A stretch of 37,751 nucleotides of DNA from Rubritepida sp. (GTDB lineage Bacteria > Pseudomonadota > Alphaproteobacteria > Acetobacterales > Acetobacteraceae): positions 1-37,751 of the forward strand of contig JAQGHY010000118.1 of NCBI GenBank assembly GCA_028291455.1. Reading direction: 5' to 3'. Position 1 is the stretch's first letter; each line of letters opens with the position of its first letter. The notes under the pieces are model-generated. The model worked only from the letters and a program-made list of their open reading frames with translations. It was not told the DNA's origin and searched no databases. Of this stretch, positions 17,301 through 23,936 are shown piece by piece. The translations under genes and the position numbers were made by a program.

Positions 17301-17655
17301 TCTCGATCTCGCGATAGGCGGCGGCGGGAGGAAGGCGCTGCATGGCCGCGTTGATGGAAACGATCAGGAGCCGCGGCGTTTCGGCTGGTTCGGCGCAGGC
17401 CCTCAGGGTCGCCATTCTTTGGCCCATCACCTGCAGCGAGGGCGATGTCCGGTCGTAAGGCAGACAGTCCCAGCTGGGCAGAAGATGAACGGCGAAATCC
17501 GGCGCAAGCGCCCTCGCCGTTCTCTCCAGGCGCACGGCACGAGTCTCGCTCCTTGCGAGAATAATGACGCTTTTGGACTCGACGCAAAGTTCGATGAGGT
17601 CGGCCACCAGGCCGCCCTCGGACGCTTCGATCAGCTTGCTCACTACCCACCCCAT
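14365..17655 (-). CDS. mfd: Mfd-type transcription-repair coupling helicase
   Basis: ATP-dependent translocase that removes stalled RNA polymerase and recruits UvrA. The protein has 1096 residues, slightly shorter than the usual 1150 or so. In order it has a UvrB-like N-terminal region ([30 protein letters not shown]), an RNA-polymerase-interacting CarD-like domain at about 430-500 ([20 protein letters not shown]), and a RecG-like motor. The motor has [20 protein letters not shown] (Walker A near 579), [14 protein letters not shown] (motif II near 685; DEEQ where E. coli has DEEH) and [32 protein letters not shown] and the TRG region [13 protein letters not shown] follow, and then a D7 domain. 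The location beside an EPS locus is unusual. It could be the only Mfd or a divergent second copy. Confidence 0.9.
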   Translation of the reverse strand: [1096 protein letters not shown]

Positions 17656-17787
17656 GCCGCACAGGCTTGGAACGCGGGATGAGGCGATCGGGCAGCAGCC
17701 GGAGGCCCAGGATTATGCGAGGTGGGTCCCCGGAGGGTCGCTGGCTTGCCGGTCCCTACACATTCGCGCCTCCTTTCCTCGCTTTGC

Positions 17788-17808
17788 GGGGTTCAGCCAG
17801 AGAACCCC
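17788..17808 (+). repeat. hairpin in the leader of the esterase gene
   Basis: GGGGTT (17788-17793) and AACCCC (17803-17808) form a perfect 6-bp stem with a 9-nt loop, followed by TCTTCC. It lies 27 nt before the proposed TTG start. It could be a leader structure or a weak terminator/attenuator; the function is unknown. Confidence 0.4.
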
Positions 17809-17834
17809 TCTTCCGAAGCCGCATTGGATCCGAA

Positions 17835-18875
17835 TTGAATATTCACAACCCAGCCGCCGACGCTCTGCCAAGCGTGGATACTCGCCCTTTCATCGCCAGC
17901 CTGGGGTTGCCGCCTGACATGATCAGCATCGACGAGGACGATCTTGCGGAAGTGCGGCGGCTGAATCGCAAGCTGGCCAGGAGCCCCCGGTTCCACATCA
18001 GCAATCGTCTGGGTGCCTGGTTCATCCAGTCTCTCCTGCGTCTCTCGCAGATCGGCGGGAATGCGGCACTGAAGCGCGCCGGACTAACGGTTGAAACGCG
18101 TGTCGTCACGGTCGATGGCGCATCCGCGTCCGTGCGGATCCTGCGTGGCCAGGGCCCGGTGAACGGAATAGTCCTGGACATCCACGGCGGCGGATGGGCG
18201 ATCGGCAACGCCCGGATGGACGACGTGCTCAACACGGCCTTGATCAAGGCGTGCAACGTAGCCGTCGTTTCCGTCGACTACCGGCTTGCCGGAGCGACGC
18301 CCTTGCAAGGGCTGTTCGATGATTGCCTCGCAGCCGCCCGATGGGTGTTGAGCGATGGCCTGCCGGAGTACCAGGGATTGCCCGTCATCATCCTGGGCGA
18401 GTCCGCGGGCGGCCATCTCGCCGCGGCCACGTTGCTGGCACTGAAGCGATGGCCCGACTTGCTGCGCCGCATCGCTGGCGCCGTGCTCTACTACGGCGTC
18501 TACGATCTGGCGGGCACCGGGAGCGTTCGCCGGGCCGGGCCGGATGTCCTGGTGCTGGACGGGCCGAACATGCTGAAGGGGCTTCGGAAACTCACCCCCG
18601 GAATGACCGATGCCGAAAGGCGTGAGCGGTCGCTTTCGCCGCTATACGGCGATCTCACGGGTCTCCCGCCAGCCTTCATGGTCGTGGGTGAGATCGATCC
18701 GCTTCTGGACGACACCGTGGAGATGGCGGAACGCTGGCGCGCCGTGAACGAAGTCGAGCTCCACCTTCTGCCGGAGGCCCCGCATGGCTTCATCCATTTC
18801 AAGACCAGCATGGCCGCGAAGGTCCTTGCGCGAAGCCATGCGTGGATCGGATCGCAACTGGACAGGGCGCGGTAA
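17835..18875 (+). CDS. alpha/beta hydrolase of the hormone-sensitive-lipase family (esterase)
   Basis: Carboxylesterase of the bacterial family IV (HSL) type; about 346 residues from TTG at 17835. Family marks: oxyanion motif DIHGGGWAIGN, nucleophile elbow GESAGGHLAAATLLAL, catalytic Asp in VGEIDPLLDDT and catalytic His in EAPHGFIHF. An N-terminal cap region (SIDEDDLAEVRRLNRKL and the following amphipathic helices) fits the family. No signal peptide. The frame stays open to an ATG at 17667, but the extra 56 residues look non-coding. GTG 17876 and ATG 17919 are other possible starts. It is divergent from mfd and stands alone. The physiological ester is unknown. Confidence 0.87.
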   Translation: MNIHNPAADALPSVDTRPFIASLGLPPDMISIDEDDLAEVRRLNRKLARSPRFHISNRLGAWFIQSLLRLSQIGGNAALKRAGLTVETRVVTVDGASASVRILRGQGPVNGIVLDIHGGGWAIGNARMDDVLNTALIKACNVAVVSVDYRLAGATPLQGLFDDCLAAARWVLSDGLPEYQGLPVIILGESAGGHLAAATLLALKRWPDLLRRIAGAVLYYGVYDLAGTGSVRRAGPDVLVLDGPNMLKGLRKLTPGMTDAERRERSLSPLYGDLTGLPPAFMVVGEIDPLLDDTVEMAERWRAVNEVELHLLPEAPHGFIHFKTSMAAKVLARSHAWIGSQLDRAR

Positions 18876-18894
18876 CCCTCGGCGCGGTTCCAAA

Positions 18895-18921
18895 GTGCCG
18901 GCAGGAATCGCCTCCCGGCAC
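18895..18921. terminator. candidate hairpin between convergent esterase and DUF3597 genes
   Basis: GTGCCGG (18895-18901) pairs with CCGGCAC (18915-18921) across a 13-nt loop, in the 75-nt gap where two convergent transcripts end. No T-run follows on either strand, so this is a weak terminator candidate. Confidence 0.35.
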
Positions 18922-18950
18922 ATGTCGCGTTCGATGTGTGGCGGGCGTGC

Positions 18951-19394
18951 TCAGCTCTTGAGGCTGTCGGGCACCTTGCCGCCGTTCTGCGCGAGCTGCT
19001 GCCACACGGCTTTGGACAGGGCCATGTTCTGCTCCGCGCTCCCGTGCTCTCCGGCATGGACGTTCAGTTCCTCCGCCAGTTCCTTGCGCGACGTGAGGCT
19101 GGAATCCAGCTCCAGCATCTTCAGAAGGTCGACGATGGAGGTGCGCCAGTTGCCTCCACCGCCCTTCTTTGCGGCTATGTCCTTCAGTATCGCTTCCACA
19201 TCGGCCTGCCCGAGACCGGGCTGCGCCGGCACCGTCGGCGAGGCCGCGCCAGCGGCTTCCGGGGTTTGCGCGGGAGTGCCCGGCGGCGGGGCGGAGGCGG
19301 GGGCAGCCGGAGAGTCGGCTTGCGCCGAAGGCAAGGCGCCAGCGGCCGTGGCGTGATGGAAGATCTTACCGAGGATCGAGCTGAAGAGACTCAT
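18951..19394 (-). CDS. DUF3597 domain protein
   Basis: A 147-residue soluble protein. An N-terminal SLFSSILGKIFHHA helix is followed by an Ala/Pro-rich low-complexity linker (about 15-60) and the DUF3597 core: ADVEAILKDIAAKKGG, WRTSIVDLLKMLELDSSL, SRKELAEELNV and NMALSKAVWQQLAQNGGKVP. The core resembles LysM-companion or peptidoglycan-associated small domains found in alphaproteobacteria and their plasmids; the function is not established. The ATG at 19394 is chosen because it gives the family's MSLFSSIL start; the frame stays open upstream without similarity. Neighbours are other stress-type small genes (CheB domain, DUF2934), which suggests an envelope or stress role. Confidence 0.8.
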   Translation of the reverse strand: MSLFSSILGKIFHHATAAGALPSAQADSPAAPASAPPPGTPAQTPEAAGAASPTVPAQPGLGQADVEAILKDIAAKKGGGGNWRTSIVDLLKMLELDSSLTSRKELAEELNVHAGEHGSAEQNMALSKAVWQQLAQNGGKVPDSLKS

Positions 19395-19717
19395 GGCGCT
19401 GGCACTCTCGTCATAAAGTTCGAGCGCGCGATACGCGCCGAAAGGGGTTTGCAGGTTGGCTTCGACCATGAGCCGTAGGGACGGCTCCTGGCGACTGAAC
19501 ACAAAGCGCGGGGGGTAGGGTCGAGTTGCAGGTAGCCACCTCCGCGACGCGCTTTTTCGCCCGATCGGGCAGCCGCATCCGGCACTCCGGCGGGCGCACT
19601 TCCCTCGTCCGATGCCCTCTTTGCCGCGGCGCTCCGCGTATGGTCAGCGGCCGTGCGGCAACCCAATCACTCGCGCTTTATGTAGGTGGCTGGACGGGTG
19701 TGTGCGACAGTCTGCCG
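19395..19717. other. 323-nt gap between divergent DUF3597 and cheB-like genes
   Basis: It must contain the promoters of both genes. I searched for GGAAC-type (EcfG) elements and saw none. No convincing -35/-10 pair, RNA gene or small coding frame stands out. The strand-plus side contains several G-runs near 19505-19520 (GCGGGGGGTAGGG). Confidence 0.5.
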
Positions 19718-20323
19718 ATGACCGCCCACCCCGCAGCCTCTGGCAAATCACCGATGGGGCAGTTCCCCGTCGTGTGCATCGGAGGCTCGGCCGGAGGGCT
19801 GGCCGCTTATACGGAGCTACTCGATCATTTGACGCCGGATATCGGTGCCGCGATCGTGATCGTGAACCACATGCGGTCGGTGGCGACGCAGCTGCACAAG
19901 ATCATTCCCTACCACACCTCCATGCCCGTCGAGCTGATCACGGACGGCCTGCGGCTCAAGCCCGGCCACGTCTTCATCATCCCCGAAAATCACGACCTGC
20001 ATGTCATCGATGGCGAGTTTCACCTCCGGCCGACATCCAAGCCCTGGGGATGGCCCGACGTCATCACGATCTTCCTGCGATCCATGGCGGCGCATTGGCA
20101 GGGGCAGCTGATCGCGGTCATCGTATCGGGCCTCGACGGCGACGGGTCGGCGGCGATGTGCCAAATCAAGGAGGTGGGCGGCATCACGATCGCTCAAAGG
20201 CCGGAGACGGCGGCACAACCGGAAATGCCGCAGAGCGCGATCGCAAGTGGCTGCATCGACTACGTCCTCTCTCCGAGTGAGATCGGGCGAACCATCATGC
20301 AGATTTCCAAGGGCTTGAGCTGA
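19718..20323 (+). CDS. standalone CheB-type methylesterase domain protein
   Basis: A 201-residue protein matching only the CheB catalytic domain, without the N-terminal receiver domain (full CheB is about 350 residues). The expected Ser-His-Asp triad is present: Ser24 in CIGGSAGGLAAY, His51 in IVIVNHMRS and Asp140/Asp142 in VSGLDGDGSAAM. PGHVFIIPENHDLHV and IAQRPETAAQPEMPQSAI are further family blocks. CheB removes methyl groups from, or deamidates, chemoreceptors; no chemoreceptor or other che gene is nearby, so the substrate is probably not a local MCP. ATG 19718 is the best start, although the frame remains open upstream to 19526 without similarity. Confidence 0.87.
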   Translation: MTAHPAASGKSPMGQFPVVCIGGSAGGLAAYTELLDHLTPDIGAAIVIVNHMRSVATQLHKIIPYHTSMPVELITDGLRLKPGHVFIIPENHDLHVIDGEFHLRPTSKPWGWPDVITIFLRSMAAHWQGQLIAVIVSGLDGDGSAAMCQIKEVGGITIAQRPETAAQPEMPQSAIASGCIDYVLSPSEIGRTIMQISKGLS

Positions 20324-20349
20324 GTCCACAACTCCAAGCCGCGGAAGCG

Positions 20350-20589
20350 TCAGTCCCCCTTAATGGTGGCCTCTCCGGTAGCGCCCGTTATCACCGAGGA
20401 GGACGGCGGATCGCTGGCGGGAAAGCTTCCGTCGACTTCCTTGTCGTGCTTGGCTTCCTCACGGTCGATCTCGACCTTGGCCGCGAGCCAGAAGGTCATG
20501 TCTTTGCCCTCGGGCGAGCCTGCTTCTTCCCACAACATGTGGGCCTTCTCGCGAATGCGCTGTTGCAGGATGGAGTAATCGTCCGACAT
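20350..20589 (-). CDS. DUF2934 domain small protein
   Basis: A 79-residue hydrophilic protein. The DUF2934 block RIREKAHMLWEEAGSPEGKDMTFWLAAKVEI occupies residues 11-41: amphipathic helix, LWE, G-x-PEG, then FW. The tail has FPASDPPSSS, a short motif common in alphaproteobacterial stress proteins. A GAGAAA-type ribosome site precedes the ATG. Function unknown; homologs are often controlled by the general stress response, and an EcfG-like promoter on this strand lies about 120 nt upstream. The 248-nt gap to the next gene is otherwise non-coding. Confidence 0.85.
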   Translation of the reverse strand: MSDDYSILQQRIREKAHMLWEEAGSPEGKDMTFWLAAKVEIDREEAKHDKEVDGSFPASDPPSSSVITGATGEATIKGD

Positions 20590-20629
20590 GGCTTTTTCTC
20601 GCTGTAACCGCCGATGACCGGCTCCGCTT

Positions 20630-20654
20630 GGAACACGCCAATGCGGTCATGGTT
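20630..20654 (+). promoter_or_regulatory. EcfG-like promoter motif reading toward DUF763-alkB
   Basis: GGAAC (20630-20634), 16 nt, then GGTT (20651-20654) fits the alphaproteobacterial general-stress sigma EcfG pattern GGAAC-N16/17-CGTT, with one mismatch at the least conserved position. The DUF763 ATG is about 180 nt downstream. Confidence 0.45.
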
Positions 20655-20716
20655 TCAGGATCCGACCGGCGACACTTTCGAGTAGGCTTGCGCGGCACGC
20701 AGCCACACGGCGGGGC

Positions 20717-20741
20717 AACAGAGATGTTCACGTCCCGTTCC
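20717..20741 (-). promoter_or_regulatory. EcfG-like promoter motif reading toward the DUF2934 gene
   Basis: On the minus strand GGAAC (20741-20737), 16 nt, then TGTT (20720-20717) matches the same GGAAC-N16-cGTT pattern. The DUF2934 ATG is about 125 nt downstream. It faces the plus-strand motif at 20630, so the two transcripts would overlap in antisense. Confidence 0.5.
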
Positions 20742-20837
20742 TTTTGCGTTATGCTGCGGCATGGATCGCGCCCTGCACCGCAAGAGGAACCAAGCCGGCG
20801 ATGCCTCGGGGCCACGGCGCAATCCGGGGGCGCCCTG

Positions 20838-22097
20838 ATGGCGCGTCGCACCGGCAGTGCCGATCTGCCGCTGCATGGTGGCCGCGTGCCGGCCTGGCTC
20901 GGCCAGCGCATGACGCGGCTGGGGGCGGTGATCGTCGAAGCCATCATCCTCGAATACGGGCGGGACGAACTGATGCGGCGCCTGGCGCATCCCTTCTGGT
21001 TCCAGTCCTTCGGTGCCGTGATGGGGATGGACTGGCACTCCTCCGGCATCACGACCAGCGTCATCGGCGCGTTGAAGCGCGGGCTGGCGCCGTTGTCCGG
21101 GGAGCTCGGCATCCACGTCTGCGGCGGCCGCGGACGGCACAGCCGAGCCACCCCGGACGAACTTGTCGCCGTCGGTGAGCGGGTTGGGCTGGACGGTATG
21201 GCGCTGGCGCGGTCGAGCCGGCTGGTGGCGAAGGTCGACAGCGCGGCGGTGCAGGACGGCTTCGCTCTCTATTTGCACGCCTTCATCGTGGCGGATGACG
21301 GCCGCTGGGTGGTGGTGCAGCAGGGCATGCACGAGGAACGGGGGCAGGCGCGGCGCTACCACTGGCAATCCGAGGGCCTGGAGAGCTTCGTCGATGCGCC
21401 CCACGCCGCGATCGAGGGTCAGGGACAGGGCATGATCGTCAACCTCGCCGACCGCCGCGCCGCCGCTTCGCGCGGGCGGCAGCTCGAACTCCTGGAAGAC
21501 ATCGGCCCGGATGGGATCGTGCGCGAGCTGCTTCGCCTCGAGGGCAGGACGGCGCCCGTTGCGGCCGAACCGGCCCAGGCGCTGCTGCCCCATCTGATCA
21601 TGCCCGCCCATCACGATGTCCGCGCCGAGGATGTGGTCGAGCGGCGGCTGCATGGCGCGCTCGCCGCCGCGGCCGATCGCGGGCCGAAGGACTTCGCCGA
21701 CCTGCTGCTGGTGCCCGGCATCGGCGCCCGAACCGTTCGCGCGCTGGCGATGGTGGCGGAGGTCGTGCATGGGGCACCTTGCCGTTTCACCGACCCCGCC
21801 CGCTTCTCGCTCGCGCATGGCGGCAAGGACCGGCACCCCTATCCGGTGCCGACGCGGGTCTACGACCGGACCATCGAGGTCATGAAGTCGGCCGTTCTCA
21901 AGGCCAAGCTAGGGAACTCGGAGGAGCTGGCGGCGATCCAGCGGCTGGACGCCCAGGCCCGGCGGCTCGAACGGACGGCGACAGGGCCTTCGCTGCCGGC
22001 GCTGATCGCGGAGGAGCGCGCCAGCTCGCACAACTACGGCGGCCGCAGCGTTTTTGGTTGGGAAGCCGGCCCTCAGGAAACGAAGCGGTCCTCATGA
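20838..22097 (+). CDS. DUF763 domain protein, possible DNA-acting enzyme with helix-hairpin-helix
   Basis: A 419-residue protein of a widely scattered uncharacterised family. N-terminal marks are RTGSADLPLHGGRVPAWL, HPFWFQSFGAVMGMDWHSSG and GGRGRHSRATPDEL. In the middle KVDSAAVQDGFALYLHAFI, VVVQQGMHEE and ARRYHW hold the strongly polar invariant-looking residues (Asp, His, Gln-Gln, Arg-Arg-Tyr-His-Trp) that look catalytic. Around residues 285-315, FADLLLVPGIGARTVRAL has the form of a helix-hairpin-helix DNA-binding motif (L-P-G-I-G). No signal peptide or membrane helix. Its TGA overlaps the ATG of an AlkB-like gene, so the two products are probably made together. The link to DNA repair is my inference; no activity of DUF763 is known to me. 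Confidence 0.85.
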   Translation: MARRTGSADLPLHGGRVPAWLGQRMTRLGAVIVEAIILEYGRDELMRRLAHPFWFQSFGAVMGMDWHSSGITTSVIGALKRGLAPLSGELGIHVCGGRGRHSRATPDELVAVGERVGLDGMALARSSRLVAKVDSAAVQDGFALYLHAFIVADDGRWVVVQQGMHEERGQARRYHWQSEGLESFVDAPHAAIEGQGQGMIVNLADRRAAASRGRQLELLEDIGPDGIVRELLRLEGRTAPVAAEPAQALLPHLIMPAHHDVRAEDVVERRLHGALAAAADRGPKDFADLLLVPGIGARTVRALAMVAEVVHGAPCRFTDPARFSLAHGGKDRHPYPVPTRVYDRTIEVMKSAVLKAKLGNSEELAAIQRLDAQARRLERTATGPSLPALIAEERASSHNYGGRSVFGWEAGPQETKRSS

Positions 22098-22681
22098 TGG
22101 CAATGTCCGACCTGTTCGACGCACCGGTGCTGCCCGGCCTGGCAACGGCGGCCAGCTTCGTCACCCCGGCCGAGGAGTTGGCGCTGATCACGGCGATCGA
22201 TGCCGCGAACCTCTCGCCGTTCCGGTTTCAGGGCTGGATCGGCAAGCGGCTCACGGCCTCCTACGGCTGGACCTACGACTTCGAAACCGGGCGCATGAGC
22301 CAGGCCGATCCTTTGCCCGGCTGGCTGCTGCCGTTTCGCGACCGCGCCGCTGGGTTTGCCGGGCTGCCGCCGGAGGAGCTCGTCCAGGCGCTTTTGATCC
22401 GCTACGGCACGGCAGCCGGCATCGGCTGGCACAAGGACCGCCCGACGTTCGAACACGTCGTCGGCATCTCCCTCGGCGCGCCCGCCATCATGCGGTTCCG
22501 GCGGCGCCGCGGGGAGAAGTTCGAGCGGGCGAGCCTGCCTCTGGAGCCGCGTGGCGCCTACCACCTCAGCGGCGAGGCGCGGCACGAATGGGAGCACAGC
22601 ATCGCGGAGATGGATCGGGAACGCTGGTCGGTGACGTTCCGGAGCCTGGCGATCCGCGAGCCTAGCCCGGGAAGGCCTTGA
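22094..22681 (+). CDS. AlkB-like 2-oxoglutarate/Fe(II) dioxygenase
   Basis: Predicted oxidative demethylase of alkylated nucleic-acid bases. It has 195 residues and a complete active site: Fe ligands His113 and Asp115 in GWHKDRP and His168 in HEWEHSI, and the 2-oxoglutarate/AlkB motif R-x5-R as Arg177 and Arg183 in RERWSVTFRSL. The substrate-side loop FQGWIGKRLTASYGW and YDFETGRM resembles the AlkB-homolog branch often annotated as alkylated DNA repair protein rather than E. coli AlkB itself. It is coupled to DUF763 by a 4-nt ATGA overlap. Its last 20 nt overlap the end of the convergent cupin gene. Confidence 0.92.
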   Translation: MMAMSDLFDAPVLPGLATAASFVTPAEELALITAIDAANLSPFRFQGWIGKRLTASYGWTYDFETGRMSQADPLPGWLLPFRDRAAGFAGLPPEELVQALLIRYGTAAGIGWHKDRPTFEHVVGISLGAPAIMRFRRRRGEKFERASLPLEPRGAYHLSGEARHEWEHSIAEMDRERWSVTFRSLAIREPSPGRP

Positions 22682-22976
22682 CCTCGGTCTCCACAAAGCT
22701 CAGCGGCCCCGGACCCGAATTCACCACATTGTGCTCCACCCCGGCGATGCGGTGATAGGCTACGCCCGCCTTCAACTCCGAGGTGGTGGTCGTCCCATCC
22801 GGATATTCGACGAGCAGCGTGCCGTCCATCATCGGCACGACGCAGTAGAGCCAGCCATGCCGATGGAAGCCGGTCTCGGCGCCGGGACCGAAGTCCCAGC
22901 GGATGACGCGCAGCTTGTCGTCGTCGATCTGCAGCACCGGGACCGCAGGCTCGCGGCAGCGCAACGGTCCCGACAT
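22662..22976 (-). CDS. single-domain cupin protein
   Basis: A small cupin of 104 residues. Motif 1 is GAETGFHRHGWLYCVVPMMDG, where the HxH pair is present but the usual Glu metal ligand is replaced (Tyr). Motif 2, GVEHNVVNSG, keeps the last His. It may bind metal weakly or act as a sensor or isomerase-type cupin. The ATG at 22976 lies 5 nt after the stop of the upstream DHDPS-family gene, so the two form an operon, consistent with a role in the same small-molecule pathway. The 3' end overlaps the alkB-like gene convergently. Confidence 0.82.
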   Translation of the reverse strand: MSGPLRCREPAVPVLQIDDDKLRVIRWDFGPGAETGFHRHGWLYCVVPMMDGTLLVEYPDGTTTTSELKAGVAYHRIAGVEHNVVNSGPGPLSFVETEVKAFPG

Positions 22977-22981
22977 GCCGA

Positions 22982-23926
22982 TTACTCCGCGGCTTGGGCG
23001 GTGGTGGCGGCCATGCCGGGCAGCGGCAGGGCGCCGGTCGCTTCCCAGGTCGCCCAGCACTTGTCGCCGGCGGCCTTATCGAGCGGCAGGTGCGGCGGGC
23101 GGATCGTGCGGTAGTTGTCGTCGCCGGTGCTGCGCGCGATGATCTCACGCAGGCCCGGGATCAGCGCCACGGAGGTCGCGGCCTTGCGGGTCGCGGCCAG
23201 CATGGCCTGGGCCGCATCGGCCTCGGGGCCCGTGCGCTTGGCATAGACGATGGCGCCCCAATGCGAGTTGGCATTGCTCGCCGCTGTGATGCAGCCCGCG
23301 CCGCCCTCGGCGAGGATCTTCTGCAGGTACTCGTCGCTGCCCGTATAGACCTCGAAGCCCTGCGCGCCGAAGGCGTCGATCATCGCCTTCATGTTCGCAT
23401 AGTCGCCCGAGCTGTCCTTCACGCCGCGGAAGACGCCGGGGAAGGCGGCCAGCAGGCGGCCGATGAGGTCGAGGCTGAAGGGCACGGCGGACTGCTGGGG
23501 GAAATGGTACAGGTACAGCGCGATGCCCGAGCCGACGCGCTTCGCCACCTCGGAGAAGTAGGCGAAGAGCCCGTCATCCGAGGGGCCCTTGTAGTAGAAG
23601 GGCGGCAGCAGAAGGACGCCGCGGCAGCCTTTTTCCTTGGCGTGGAGCGTGAGCTCGACCGTGTCGGTCAGGCTGGCGCAGCCGGTGCCGGGCATCATCA
23701 CGCTGGCGGGGATGCCGCGCGCGATCAGGCCCTCGAGGATCTGCTTGCGCTCATGCAGGCCGAAGCTGTTCGCCTCGCCCGTCGTGCCGAGGACGCCCAG
23801 GCCGTTGCAGCCGTTGCTCAGCAGCCACTTGGCATGCTTGGCCATGCGGTCGAGGTCGGGCGAAAAGTCCGGCTTCATCGCGGTGAGGACGGCGGCGTTC
23901 ACGCCGCCGAAAAGGGCGTTCTTCAT
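22982..23926 (-). CDS. dihydrodipicolinate synthase (DHDPS/NAL) family lyase
   Basis: Class I aldolase/lyase of the DapA/N-acetylneuraminate lyase family, 314 residues. GVLGTTGEANSFGLHE is the substrate carboxylate motif, LYLYHFPQ carries the conserved Tyr, and FRGVKDSSGDYANM carries the Schiff-base Lys. True DapA residues are not clearly conserved, and the partner is a cupin rather than lysine genes, so this is more likely a keto-acid or sugar-acid aldolase/dehydratase than DHDPS itself. A GAGGAAA ribosome site precedes the ATG. It lies 10 nt downstream of the ycgN-like gene. Confidence 0.9.
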   Translation of the reverse strand: MKNALFGGVNAAVLTAMKPDFSPDLDRMAKHAKWLLSNGCNGLGVLGTTGEANSFGLHERKQILEGLIARGIPASVMMPGTGCASLTDTVELTLHAKEKGCRGVLLLPPFYYKGPSDDGLFAYFSEVAKRVGSGIALYLYHFPQQSAVPFSLDLIGRLLAAFPGVFRGVKDSSGDYANMKAMIDAFGAQGFEVYTGSDEYLQKILAEGGAGCITAASNANSHWGAIVYAKRTGPEADAAQAMLAATRKAATSVALIPGLREIIARSTGDDNYRTIRPPHLPLDKAAGDKCWATWEATGALPLPGMAATTAQAAE

Positions 23927-23936
23927 GGTTGTTTCC

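Noticed and set aside
17667-17834. N-terminal extension of the esterase back to an ATG at 17667
   Set aside because: The extra 56 residues are Arg/Gly/Pro-rich, overlap a hairpin and do not fit the HSL cap domain.
19395-19502. Extension of the DUF3597 protein to an ATG at 19502
   Set aside because: The family begins with MSLFSSIL, and the added 36 residues lack similarity.
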